Of a stretch of DNA of 36,839 nt, positions 1 to 8,081 are shown piece by piece (positions within the stretch are counted from its first letter, which is position 1; each line of letters begins with the position of its first letter). Source of the stretch: Paenibacillaceae bacterium (GTDB lineage: Bacteria > Bacillota > Bacilli > Paenibacillales > Paenibacillaceae); the NCBI GenBank assembly GCA_004134985.1, contig REGQ01000024.1, positions 66,179 to 103,017 of the forward strand, given 5' to 3'. Made by a program: the position numbers and the translations under genes. A model generated the notes under the pieces. The model saw only the letters and a list, made by a program, of their open reading frames with translations. It did not search any database and was not told where the DNA came from.

Positions 1-1
1 G

Positions 2-1075
2 CAGCAGACAGCATTGGAAACACGCGAAGCGGAACTGCTCGCAACAGCGGAAGCCAAGCAGGCCGAGCTTCGCGAAGCAGGGGAGCAGCGTGAGCTTGAA
101 CTGCTGCTGACCGCGGAAGCGAAGGAGAAAGAGCTGGAAGCATCGCTGGCAACTCTCGAAAAAGCAGCGGCGGCGAAAGAAGCGGAGCTGCGCAGCGCTT
201 TGGAACAGCGCGAAGCAGAATTGCTTGCGGGCGCGGCAGCGAAGCAGGCGGAACTGCAAATCGCGTGGGAAGATCGCGAAGCGGAATTGCTCGCAGCAGC
301 GGAAGCAGCGCAGGCAGAACAGCAGACAGCATTGGAAACACGCGAAGCAGACTTGCTCGCGACAGCGGAGGCGAAGCAGGCCGAGCTCCGCGAAGCATCG
401 GAGCAGCGTGAACTGGAGCTGCTGCTGACCGCGGAAGCGAAGGAGAAGGAGCTTCAAGCGGCGCTGGAAGATGTGAGAGAAGCATCGTCGTCCTTGGAAA
501 CGGAGCTGCGCAGCGCTCTGTCACAACGCGAAGCAGAATTGCTCGCGGCAGCGGAAGCCAAACAAGCGGAGCAGCACGCAGCATGGGAACAGCGCGAAGC
601 AGAACTGCTCGCCGTAGCCGAAGCCAAGCAAGCGGAGCAGCGCGCAGCATGGGAACAGCGCGAAGCAGAACTGCTCGCGGCAGCAGAAGCCAAGCAGGCG
701 GAGCTTCGCGAGGCAGCCGAGCAGCGTGAACTGGAACTGCTGCTGAACGCGGAAGCGAAAGAAAAAGAGCTGGAGGCTTTGCTGGAGACGCGTGAAAATA
801 TAGCAGCAACAAAAGAGCTTGAACTTCATACAGCATGGGAGCAGCGTGAAAGCGAATTGCTGGCGGCTGGGCACAGCAAGGCAGCCGAGCTGCAGGAAGC
901 GCTCGAGCGCCGCGAAAGTGAACTGCACGCGGCTGCGCAGGCGAAAGAGGCGGCATTGCAAGAAGCAGTTGAACTGCGTGAGCTTGAACTGCTTGTGGAC
1001 GCTGAGGCGAAGGAAGCGGAGTTAAAGGCTGCATTCGAGCAAGAGCGTTTGGAGCTTCATGCAGCCGCCAAGCAG
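2..1075 (+). repeat. 66-bp coding tandem repeat with a 318-bp higher-order period
   Basis: The same 20 bases (starting gcatgggaacagcgcg) occur at 581 and 647, exactly 66 bp apart. The text at 3-20 (agcagacagcattggaaa) recurs at 321-338, giving a 318-bp super-period made of four 66-bp units and one 54-bp unit. Units become more diverged after about 780. The repeats stay in frame throughout. Confidence 0.85.
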
Positions 1076-1876
1076 CGTGAAGATCAGCTTCTGGCTGAAT
1101 CAGAGAAACGTAATCAGGAGGCCCAATTGGAGCTTCAGAAGCGCCAAGAAAGGCTGCAGCAGACGATGGCAGAGCAGGAAGTACTGGAGAATATGTTAAC
1201 CGAGCAGGAAGCACTCTGGCAGCAGCAGCAGAACCAGCTGCAGCAGCAATACACGGAGCAGCAGCAGCTATGGCATACAGAACAGAAACAGGTTGCGCAG
1301 CAGGCTGCCAAGACGGCCGAACAGGAAGCGATGCTACGGGATGCTTTGGATATCGCTGAGAATGAACGAAATGAAAGTACTGCTAAATTCAATGCAGCAG
1401 TCAAACATATCGAGCACCTGCAAAACGGAGAGAAGGAGCTTGCCCAGCAAATTCAACTTCAACAACAGCAGCTCACAGAGCTTCTTGAGCAGCAAGAGTG
1501 GCATCAGCAGCAGGAGAAAGAACTGAAGGAACAAGATCAGGAATGGCAGCTGCAAATCGAGTTGCAGGCAGAACAGTGGCAGCAACAGGCGGAGCAAATG
1601 ACACAAGAGTTGGATAAGCTGCGCAGTGCTTGTCTTCGTCTGGAGCAGCAATTGGCAGAGCAGGCCGATGCGTATGAGGAAGTGCGGACTGATCGCTCCA
1701 GACAGCGCGAGGACGCGCAGCGACTGCAGGCTGAACTGGATAAGCAGCAGCAGGCTTACGAGGAGCTGTCGGAGGAAATGGCCAGGCAGCGTGAGGTACA
1801 CGCCGGACTTAAGCATGAATACGCGCTGCTGCAAACCGAATACAATGAGTGGATTGAATTGATAGAAGAAAGCTAG
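2..1876 (+). CDS. Repetitive Ala/Glu/Gln coiled-coil protein (5' end outside window)
   Basis: The reading frame is open at the left edge. The residues before the first possible start (TTG at 14) continue the repeat pattern, so this is a 3' fragment of a longer gene. About the first 350 residues are a near-perfect tandem repeat of a 22-residue unit, for example REAELLAAAEAKQAE with Trp, Leu or Ala before the Glu-Gln-Arg; one unit is shortened to 18. The rest is Gln-rich (runs such as WQQQQNQLQQQ), then a mixed charged coiled coil to the end. No signal peptide, membrane segment or catalytic motif is visible in this part. A 22-residue unit is two 11-residue (hendecad) units, which favours a long, nearly untwisted rod. 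Function is unknown; a structural or scaffold role is inference. The missing N-terminus could carry the informative domain. Confidence 0.85.
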   Translation, partial: QQTALETREAELLATAEAKQAELREAGEQRELELLLTAEAKEKELEASLATLEKAAAAKEAELRSALEQREAELLAGAAAKQAELQIAWEDREAELLAAAEAAQAEQQTALETREADLLATAEAKQAELREASEQRELELLLTAEAKEKELQAALEDVREASSSLETELRSALSQREAELLAAAEAKQAEQHAAWEQREAELLAVAEAKQAEQRAAWEQREAELLAAAEAKQAELREAAEQRELELLLNAEAKEKELEALLETRENIAATKELELHTAWEQRESELLAAGHSKAAELQEALERRESELHAAAQAKEAALQEAVELRELELLVDAEAKEAELKAAFEQERLELHAAAKQREDQLLAESEKRNQEAQLELQKRQERLQQTMAEQEVLENMLTEQEALWQQQQNQLQQQYTEQQQLWHTEQKQVAQQAAKTAEQEAMLRDALDIAENERNESTAKFNAAVKHIEHLQNGEKELAQQIQLQQQQLTELLEQQEWHQQQEKELKEQDQEWQLQIELQAEQWQQQAEQMTQELDKLRSACLRLEQQLAEQADAYEEVRTDRSRQREDAQRLQAELDKQQQAYEELSEEMARQREVHAGLKHEYALLQTEYNEWIELIEES

Positions 1877-1888
1877 AATAACAAATGA

Positions 1889-1922
1889 GGCTGCTTTCGA
1901 GAAGGGGACCTTCGGAGAGCAG
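1889..1922 (+). terminator. Hairpin after the coiled-coil gene
   Basis: GGCTGCT...AGCAGCC with an inner GAAGG/CCTTC forms an imperfect hairpin 12 bp after the stop codon. The following T-tract is weak (cgcttgttt), so termination is likely but not certain. Confidence 0.5.
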
Positions 1923-1948
1923 CCCGCTTGTTTACGTTCTGGAGCGGC

Positions 1949-1995
1949 AAAAAAAAAGACCGATCAACGAAATATTAATTTCGTAAGACCCGTCT
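1949..1995 (-). terminator. Rho-independent terminator of the CuA lipoprotein gene
   Basis: Read on the minus strand, an imperfect long stem (agacgggtcttacgaaat pairing with atttcgttgatcggtct) is followed by nine T. It lies about 65 bp beyond the stop of the lipoprotein gene. Confidence 0.7.
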
Positions 1996-2058
1996 TTATT
2001 TTCATGAAGAAAGCAGCTTGGCTTCTTAGCCGGATCTAAATCCGGTTTTGAAAGTTGA

Positions 2059-2448
2059 TTATTCAACGATCAGTTTGGAAACCATCTTGCCGTGGCCGTT
2101 GCCGCAAGGCACATTGCATTTAATTAAATATTCGCCTGCGTCATTGAATGTAACGGTTTGGGATTTGCCTTCTTTGATTTTGTAATTGGTGTTTGTAATT
2201 TCAATGCCATGTGTTCCTTGATTGCTTTTAAGGCTGATCGCAACCGGTTCGCCCTTCTTAATCCGATATTCCTCTTTGTCGAAATTGAAGTTTTCGGCTG
2301 TTATATTAAGCTCCTGAGCAGCCCCGGTTGATGCGCCCTCAGTTTCATTGTTGGAACCCGCCGCACTGTTCTTGTCGCTTGAACCGCAAGCGGCCAGAAC
2401 GAATGTCAACACAACTGCCATCGTAAATACGAGCCATTGTTTTTTCAA
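2059..2448 (-). CDS. Cupredoxin lipoprotein with a CuA-type motif
   Basis: A 129-residue secreted lipoprotein. The TTG start at 2448 follows GGAGGA by about 8 bases and gives a classic type II signal peptide (MKKQW, hydrophobic stretch, lipobox LAAC with Cys21). Residues 22-45 are a Ser/Asn/Gly-rich linker. A cupredoxin fold follows, with His80 (GTHG) and C111-x3-C115-x3-H119-x2-M122. That spacing is the binuclear CuA signature of cytochrome oxidase subunit II and nitrous oxide reductase; ordinary blue copper proteins have one Cys. It should sit on the outer face of the membrane and bind copper. Electron transfer or copper delivery to an oxidase is inference, because no cox genes are in the window. 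A longer reading upstream to 2487 would disrupt the signal peptide. Confidence 0.85.
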   Translation of the reverse strand: MKKQWLVFTMAVVLTFVLAACGSSDKNSAAGSNNETEGASTGAAQELNITAENFNFDKEEYRIKKGEPVAISLKSNQGTHGIEITNTNYKIKEGKSQTVTFNDAGEYLIKCNVPCGNGHGKMVSKLIVE

Positions 2449-2591
2449 AATCAGATCTCCTCCGAATGTTATGGTTTTATACTGCAATCTTATTGTAACT
2501 CATGCTATCAAATTAAGCGGTGACAAACTGTTGAAGTTAATATGAACAATGTTTGAACGCTTTTATTATTGGGGCGAGCAATAACCGTTTA

Positions 2592-2629
2592 TAATAAAAT
2601 CCCCGCCTGCGACAATGGCAGGCAGGGAT
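2592..2629 (-). terminator. Terminator of the YvlD-like gene
   Basis: On the minus strand ATCCCTGCCTGC pairs with GCAGGCGGGGAT around a 7-base loop and is followed by a T-rich tail (tttattat). It lies 38 bp past the stop at 2667. Confidence 0.75.
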
Positions 2630-2666
2630 CGCTGTCAGTTACTGCATACTTCTTGTTGTCTTGTTG

Positions 2667-3026
2667 TTAACTGCGTCGGCTGCGTCCGGCTTCATAGGGT
2701 GTACTGACAGGGATGAAAAGGTCAATGATCCCGATGACCAAGGCTGCGAGGATAGCGCCCAGCAATGTGACGGCGACACCGCCGACGATAAATTGGGCAA
2801 TCCATATGACCAGCGCACTGATCAGAAACCCGACAATCCCTCTGCCGAAGGGGGAAACTCTTTTGCCGAATACACTTTCCACAATCCAACCGATTGCTGC
2901 GATAACGAGCGCCAACATCAACGCGCTCCAGAATCCGCCTACACTAAAGCCGGGGACGAGAAACCCGACGACCATAAGGACTAGGGCGGAAACGATAAAG
3001 CGGACAACATGCCCTAAAAATCGCAT
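2667..3026 (-). CDS. Phage-holin-family / YvlD-like membrane protein
   Basis: 119 residues, almost all hydrophobic, with about four membrane segments rich in Gly, Val, Ile and Ala. Short polar loops occur around ESVFGKRVSPFGRG and at the C-terminus (YEAGRSRRS). This matches the small 'phage holin family' proteins related to B. subtilis YvlD, which are chromosomal membrane proteins of unknown role and not phage lysis genes. The ATG at 3026 sits 7 bases after AAGGAGG; an in-frame TTG two codons earlier touches the ribosome binding site and is unlikely. The gene stands alone, divergent from mutS2, with its own terminator. Confidence 0.75.
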   Translation of the reverse strand: MRFLGHVVRFIVSALVLMVVGFLVPGFSVGGFWSALMLALVIAAIGWIVESVFGKRVSPFGRGIVGFLISALVIWIAQFIVGGVAVTLLGAILAALVIGIIDLFIPVSTPYEAGRSRRS

Positions 3027-3166
3027 GCACAAGCCTCCTTGTTTTCGTGATTTTATCGTAAACGGTATTATTTTTCCCTAATTGTGCAATAACGATTCTT
3101 GAAAGTTTCAACATGGCGCCACAAGGAATGTTCAGCTATAATAAGGAGCGAGAGGAGTTGGCCGCA

Positions 3167-5539
3167 ATGGACGATAAAATTTTATCCACTCTTGAGTATG
3201 CCAAAATTAGAATCAAACTAGAACAATGCGCGGCAACGTCACTTGGCAAGCGAGCAGCCGAGGCGCTGCGGCCATGCTCAATATTGGAAGATGTGAAACA
3301 AGCGCTGCAAGCGACGGACGAGGCCTACAAGGCCGATCGGTTAAAAGGAAGTGTGCCATTCGGGGGCATTACAGACATTCAGCCTGCGCTGGCGCGGGCC
3401 AAAATCGGCGGAACGCTTAATGCCGAGGAGTTGCTTAACATTGCCAATACAGTGCGTGGCTCCAGACGGGTCAAACGCCATGTTATAAATTTGCATCATG
3501 AAGATCCGATTCCGCTATTGTTCAATCTGGCTGAGCAGTTAAGCGAGTCCAAGCCGCTTGAAGATGCGATCAGCGCCTGTATCGATGATCAGGCCGAGGT
3601 AATGGACAGCGCAAGTGTTGAGCTTGCCGGTATTCGTCGGGAACTGCGGGGCGGAGAATCGCGAATCCGTGAGAAGCTGGAGCAGATGATCCGTTCCTCT
3701 TCTGTGCAGAAGATGCTGCAGGATGCGATCATTACGCTGCGCAATGACCGGTATGTCATTCCAGTGAAGCAGGAATACCGCTCGCATTTTGGCGGAATCG
3801 TTCACGATCAGTCAGGATCTGGAGCAACGCTGTTCATTGAGCCGGAGACGATCGTTGTGATGAACAACAAACTTCGCGAACTGCGTCTTTCAGAAATTCG
3901 TGAAATTGAAAAAATATTGCAAAAACTGACAGCGCATACTGCCGAATATGAGTATGATCTGACCATTGATCTTGATCTGCTTAGTCAGCTTGATTTTTCT
4001 TTTGCCAAAGCAAGGTTGGCGCATGAGATGAAAGCCTCTCTGCCGCGCATGAATGATCGCGGATTCATTAAACTGAAAAACGGACGCCATCCGCTGATCG
4101 CGCCGGAGAAAGTTGTGCCGCTGGATGCTGAACTGGGCAACTCGTTCACAACGATTATCGTTACAGGTCCCAATACGGGCGGGAAAACGGTATCACTCAA
4201 AACGATCGGGCTGCTGAGTCTGATGGCGATGTCAGGGTTGTTCGTGCCTGCCGAAGATGGCAGTCAATTATGTGTCTTCGACGCTATTTACGCCGACATC
4301 GGCGATGAGCAGAGCATTGAGCAAAGCTTGAGTACCTTCTCCAGCCATCTGACAAACATTATTCGCATATTAGATTCGATGACGCCGAAAAGCCTCGTGC
4401 TGCTCGATGAACTTGGCGCGGGCACTGACCCGGCTGAAGGATCTGCGCTGGCGATCTCCATTTTGGAGCATGTGCACCGCAGCGGCTGCCGTCTGGTGGC
4501 GACGACCCATTATAGCGAGTTGAAGGCCTACGCTTACAACCGCAAAGGGGTTATTAATGCGAGCATGGAATTTGACGTGCAGTCTTTAAGTCCCACCTAC
4601 CGGCTGCTGCTGGGCGTTCCGGGAAGAAGCAATGCATTTGCAATTGCTGAGCGTCTTGGCTTGTCACGCGAAATAATAGATGAAGCACGCGGCGAGGTAA
4701 GCGACGAGGATATGCGGGTGGATAACATGATTGCCTCGCTGGAGGAAGACCGGCTGCGCGCCGAGACAGAGCGGCAGAAGGCTGAGGAGCTGCGCGAGGA
4801 GACAGAAAAGCAGCGCGCGCGTTTCGAAGAGCAGCGACTGCGTTTTGATGAGCAGAGAGACCGTCTTCTTCAGAAAGCAGAAGAGGAAGCCAGGACAGCG
4901 GTTGCTGCTGCAAGGAAAGAAGCGGAAGAGATTATTTCAGATTTGCGGAAGCTGGCGATGGAAGAGGGCGCATCGGTTAAAGAACATAAATTAATCGAAG
5001 CCCGTCGTAAGCTGGACGAAGCGGAACCGAAACTGAGCAAAACAGCCAAACCGCGGGGCGCTTCGGCAGGCGGCGTTCAGCAGAAACGAAAGATTGGCGC
5101 CGGCGATGAAGTGATGGTATACAGCCTGAATCAGAAAGGGCATGTGGTCGAGCTTAATGGCAATGAAGCGCTCGTACAGCTTGGCATTATGAAAATGAAA
5201 GTAAGTGTTGAAGATCTCGAATTGATTAAGGAAGCTCCTGCGCAAGTGAAGCAGCCCAAGCAGGCCGCCAGCCTCAAACGGACACGGGATGATCAAGTCC
5301 GCGCCGAACTTGATCTGCGCGGCACTAATCTCGAGGAAGCGATTATGGAGGTAGACCGTTTTCTGGATGAGGCGTTTTTGGCCAATATGGGCCAGGTATC
5401 CATTATTCATGGCAAAGGTACAGGCGTGCTTCGTACTGGAATTTCCGACTATTTGCGCAGACATGGACATGTCAAAAGCTATCGGTTAGGCAATTACGGC
5501 GAAGGCGGCAACGGTGTAACCGTAGCCGAGTTGAAGTAA
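3167..5539 (+). CDS. mutS2: Endonuclease MutS2
   Basis: 790 residues, the usual length for MutS2. After the MutS core and clamp come the ATPase with Walker A GPNTGGKT (334-341), Walker B LLDE (D414, E415) and the DELGAGTDPAEG block. A charged coiled coil (about 520-640) and a KOW-like stretch follow, then the C-terminal Smr nuclease domain with LDLRG (D716) and HGKGTG (H748). MutS2 lacks the MutS mismatch-recognition domain; known roles are suppression of homologous recombination and, in Bacillus, rescue of collided ribosomes through its Smr domain. The ATG at 3167 follows gagaggagttg; an earlier in-frame ATG at 3113 has no good ribosome binding site. It leads a plus-strand run of genes. Confidence 0.95.
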   Translation: MDDKILSTLEYAKIRIKLEQCAATSLGKRAAEALRPCSILEDVKQALQATDEAYKADRLKGSVPFGGITDIQPALARAKIGGTLNAEELLNIANTVRGSRRVKRHVINLHHEDPIPLLFNLAEQLSESKPLEDAISACIDDQAEVMDSASVELAGIRRELRGGESRIREKLEQMIRSSSVQKMLQDAIITLRNDRYVIPVKQEYRSHFGGIVHDQSGSGATLFIEPETIVVMNNKLRELRLSEIREIEKILQKLTAHTAEYEYDLTIDLDLLSQLDFSFAKARLAHEMKASLPRMNDRGFIKLKNGRHPLIAPEKVVPLDAELGNSFTTIIVTGPNTGGKTVSLKTIGLLSLMAMSGLFVPAEDGSQLCVFDAIYADIGDEQSIEQSLSTFSSHLTNIIRILDSMTPKSLVLLDELGAGTDPAEGSALAISILEHVHRSGCRLVATTHYSELKAYAYNRKGVINASMEFDVQSLSPTYRLLLGVPGRSNAFAIAERLGLSREIIDEARGEVSDEDMRVDNMIASLEEDRLRAETERQKAEELREETEKQRARFEEQRLRFDEQRDRLLQKAEEEARTAVAAARKEAEEIISDLRKLAMEEGASVKEHKLIEARRKLDEAEPKLSKTAKPRGASAGGVQQKRKIGAGDEVMVYSLNQKGHVVELNGNEALVQLGIMKMKVSVEDLELIKEAPAQVKQPKQAASLKRTRDDQVRAELDLRGTNLEEAIMEVDRFLDEAFLANMGQVSIIHGKGTGVLRTGISDYLRRHGHVKSYRLGNYGEGGNGVTVAELK

Positions 5540-5584
5540 GGTACATGTAGAGCAGCCGAAACAACAGATGGGGGAGGGGTATCG

Positions 5585-6007
5585 GTGCAGCAGCAAGTGG
5601 ACAGTTTGCTTGATAACGCTTATTTCGCGACAATGGCTTATTTTTCAGTCGGTGTGCTGGCGTTGATCGTTTTTCTGTATTGTTTTGAAATTGTCGCCCG
5701 CTATAAGTGCTGGGATGAAATCAAGAACGGCAATGTTGCTGTGGCGATGGCCACCGGCGGTAAAATATTTGGCATTTGCAATATTTTTCGTTTTTCGATT
5801 TTGGCGAATGACTCGGTTTATCAAAGTATGATTTGGGCGCTGTACGGATTTTTATTGCTGCTCGCCGCTTATTTTTTGTTTGAGTTTTTGACGCCTGTAT
5901 TTCGGATTGATGAGGAGATCAAGCGTGACAATCGCGCAGTCGGTTTGATTGCGATGATCATCTCGGTTTCCTTGTCCTATCTTATCGGTGCAACCGTTAT
6001 GCTTTAA
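5585..6007 (+). CDS. DUF350-type four-helix membrane protein
   Basis: 140 residues with about four membrane segments. After the second-helix region it has the basic-acidic loop DEIKNGNVAVAMATGGKIFG, which is characteristic of DUF350 (YjfL-like) proteins. The GTG start at 5585 is preceded by GGGGGAGGGG. It lies 45 bp after mutS2, on the same strand and probably co-transcribed. The family's molecular function is not established. The two following genes are spaced as if in the same operon. Confidence 0.75.
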   Translation: MQQQVDSLLDNAYFATMAYFSVGVLALIVFLYCFEIVARYKCWDEIKNGNVAVAMATGGKIFGICNIFRFSILANDSVYQSMIWALYGFLLLLAAYFLFEFLTPVFRIDEEIKRDNRAVGLIAMIISVSLSYLIGATVML

Positions 6008-6030
6008 GCAAAATTTTGTGGAGGCAAAAT

Positions 6031-6105
6031 ATGAAATATTTATGGGGAACATTGTTGGTGCTGGCAGTGTTGTTTATTGCCTTAGGCGTCATCTATTTAA
6101 TTTGA
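6031..6105 (+). CDS. 24-residue single-pass membrane peptide
   Basis: ATG at 6031 lies 6 bases after GTGGAGG and opens a frame MKYLWGTLLVLAVLFIALGV followed by IYLI and TGA. The product is a short positively charged start plus one hydrophobic helix. The TGA at 6103-6105 overlaps the GAGGAG ribosome binding site of the next gene, an arrangement typical of translational coupling. It sits 23 bp after the DUF350 gene. The ribosome binding site, the coupling and the coherent transmembrane composition support a real small protein. It may assist the neighbouring DUF350 protein, which is inference. Confidence 0.6.
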   Translation: MKYLWGTLLVLAVLFIALGVIYLI

Positions 6106-6118
6106 GGAGTTGAATGTT

Positions 6119-6658
6119 ATGGAAGGACCGGTAATATGCCCTTGGTGTCAAACCGAAATCGTATGGGATGAAGAGATTGGTCCCGAGCCGTATTGCCCGC
6201 ATTGCGACAATGATTTGCAGGAATACCGGACAATCAGTCTGAACGTTGACGATGATAATGAAGGCGGTCAATTGGCAGGCTCTAGACAGTCTGTTCGCAG
6301 GGAAGACGATGTCGCTCAAGACAGTGAGGACGACAATGAAGGGTACCGCAGCAAAAACCTGCTGCTGCTCGCGCTGGAGCAAAAGGTGGAAAATATTTTG
6401 GACGAACAGGAGGATGTGCCAGAGTGCCCGCATTGCCGGGAATATATGCTGGAAACCGGACGTCAGCAGCTTGACCATCGCAATGGCTATAAGCCGACCG
6501 CGCCCCGTGTGCTCGGTCATGAGCTTCTTCCGGCGCCTGTCGATATCGTCTGGTATGTATGTCCATCCTGCTATCATTTGCAAAATCGGCTATCCGGCGC
6601 GGGACGTGACGCGCTCATTCACAGTTTGAGCGACGGTACGTTGGGCGGTCGGGAATAA
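6119..6658 (+). CDS. Two-zinc-ribbon hypothetical protein
   Basis: 179 residues. The N-terminus carries CPWC ... CPHC, a four-Cys zinc ribbon. A central acidic stretch (DDDNEGG, QDSEDDNEG) links to a second set, CPHC ... CPSC, near the C-terminus. The ATG at 6119 is 9 bases after GAGGAG; an in-frame TTG at 6110 abuts the ribosome binding site and is unlikely. No catalytic domain is recognisable. It is the fourth gene of the run that starts at mutS2. Zinc binding is a firm expectation from the Cys pairs. A role in nucleic-acid or protein contact is only a guess. Confidence 0.7.
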   Translation: MEGPVICPWCQTEIVWDEEIGPEPYCPHCDNDLQEYRTISLNVDDDNEGGQLAGSRQSVRREDDVAQDSEDDNEGYRSKNLLLLALEQKVENILDEQEDVPECPHCREYMLETGRQQLDHRNGYKPTAPRVLGHELLPAPVDIVWYVCPSCYHLQNRLSGAGRDALIHSLSDGTLGGRE

Positions 6659-6677
6659 CTAATTGTTGGTTGGCATG

Positions 6678-6731
6678 CCTCCCCTTGCTTTTGGGAACCT
6701 TAGTTGAGTATCCGTGCAAGGCAAGGGGAGG
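6678..6731 (+). promoter_or_regulatory. Hairpin sequestering the MFS gene ribosome binding site
   Basis: CCTCCCCTTGC (6678-6688) is the exact reverse complement of GCAAGGGGAGG (6721-6731), and three more pairs extend the stem inward. The 3' arm contains the GGGGAGG ribosome binding site of the gene starting at 6741. No T-tract follows, so this is not a terminator for the upstream gene. It is likely a cis translational switch. Confidence 0.65.
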
Positions 6732-6740
6732 AAATCAGAT

Positions 6741-8042
6741 ATGGAACGCAGCAAATCAACGATGATGTCACGGCTGAGTGCCGCGGTACAGCCCAAAGAC
6801 GGCCATGTTAACAAGCGCATCGCTGCCAGAAGTCCAAACAATGGCAAACTGGACAAGCAAGCGGTTCTGCTGCTCGCAGTACAAGGGCTGTTCGGAGTGG
6901 CAAATGCGCTGTCAGGGACATTTGTTCCTGTTTACTTATGGAAAGCGAGCCAATCGTTTGTGTTAATCGGCTGGTTTACATTGTTTCAATATGTCATTTC
7001 CGGTCTTACTTTCTGGCTGGCAGGCAAGTGGGTGAAACAGCAAGGGAAAATGAACAGTCTCAGACTGGGCGTTGTAGTATCGGGTTTGTTTTATTTATTG
7101 GTGCTTTGGTTAGGTCCGTTATCTGTGCAGTATGCCATCCCACTGGGAATGGTGAACGGCATGGCTTCCGGATTTTTTTGGCTTGCATTCAATGTCGTGT
7201 ATTTTGAAATAACGGAGCCGGACAATCGCGACCGCTTCAACGGGTGGGCAGGGCTGCTCGGGTCCGGAGCCGGGATTGTCGCGCCGTGGATTTCCGGTAT
7301 TCTCATTACTACGTTTGCCGGGGAACAGGGCTACCGCATCATTTTTACCATTTCGCTCATTATTTTTGGTCTGGCGGCAGTCATCAGTTTTTTCCTGCAC
7401 AAGCGGGAAGCATCAGGAAAGTACGAGTGGTTTCATGGAATCAGACAGCTAAGAAACCGTAAATTGCCTTGGCGGCATGTCTTTATATCATTGATGGCAC
7501 AGGGGATGCGAGAAGGCGTATTTATGTTTCTCATTGGGCTAATGGTGTTTGTCGTTACACAAAATGAACGTAAGCTGGGCAGCTTTGTATTATGGACCTC
7601 CCTGGTTGGGCTGGTCTCCTTTTGGCTTGTTGGCAGGTTTATGAAAATGAAAAACAGAAGATGGTGGATGTTGGCTGGCGTGTGCATTATTACCCTTGTT
7701 ATTCTTCCATTATTTATTAAGTTTAATTATATGACACTGCTCTGGTTCGGGATTGGGACCGCATTGTTTCTGCCGCTCTACTCCATTCCGATGACTTCAG
7801 CCGTTTTTGACCTGATTGGCCAATCCGAACAAAATGCAAGGCAGCGTGAAGAGTTTATCGTCCTGCGCGAACTTGGGCTGGTAGCTGGCAGGCTGGTTGG
7901 AATTATCATCTTTATGCTGGTGACAGCGCAAACGACTTCCATGCAGGCGATGACCTGGCTCCTCTTGGCGGTAGGCATAATGCCTGTGGCAGGCTGGTGG
8001 TTTATGCGGCGGTATGTAGCTGTTCGAACGGCAGGCGATTAG
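6741..8042 (+). CDS. Major facilitator superfamily transporter
   Basis: 433 residues with about 12 hydrophobic segments in two halves, joined by a basic central loop (LHKREASGKYEWFHGIRQLRNRK). A roughly 40-residue basic cytoplasmic N-terminus precedes helix 1. The loop after helix 2 (WLAGKWVKQQGKMNSLRLG) resembles the MFS loop 2-3 motif. The substrate cannot be read from the sequence. The ATG at 6741 is 9 bases after GGGGAGG. That ribosome binding site can be buried by the hairpin at 6678-6731, so expression may be controlled at translation. It follows the zinc-ribbon gene by 82 bp. Confidence 0.85.
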   Translation: MERSKSTMMSRLSAAVQPKDGHVNKRIAARSPNNGKLDKQAVLLLAVQGLFGVANALSGTFVPVYLWKASQSFVLIGWFTLFQYVISGLTFWLAGKWVKQQGKMNSLRLGVVVSGLFYLLVLWLGPLSVQYAIPLGMVNGMASGFFWLAFNVVYFEITEPDNRDRFNGWAGLLGSGAGIVAPWISGILITTFAGEQGYRIIFTISLIIFGLAAVISFFLHKREASGKYEWFHGIRQLRNRKLPWRHVFISLMAQGMREGVFMFLIGLMVFVVTQNERKLGSFVLWTSLVGLVSFWLVGRFMKMKNRRWWMLAGVCIITLVILPLFIKFNYMTLLWFGIGTALFLPLYSIPMTSAVFDLIGQSEQNARQREEFIVLRELGLVAGRLVGIIIFMLVTAQTTSMQAMTWLLLAVGIMPVAGWWFMRRYVAVRTAGD

Positions 8043-8062
8043 CAATTCCTGATGGGGTTGCT
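8041..8062 (+). terminator. Hairpin at the end of the MFS gene
   Basis: AGCAATTCC and GGGGTTGCT can pair over 9 bp, including two G-U pairs, around a TGAT loop. It overlaps the MFS stop codon. There is no clear T-tract, so its role is uncertain. Confidence 0.35.
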
Positions 8063-8081
8063 ACATAATTCATCTCGGCAA

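Noticed and set aside
454-961. Long minus-strand and alternative-frame open readings over the coiled-coil gene
   Set aside because: They are shadows of a repetitive GC-rich Ala/Glu frame and show low-complexity Ser/Cys/Leu products with no ribosome binding sites.
2-1075. CRISPR-like repeat array
   Set aside because: The 66-bp units are contiguous, in frame and coding, with no unique spacers.
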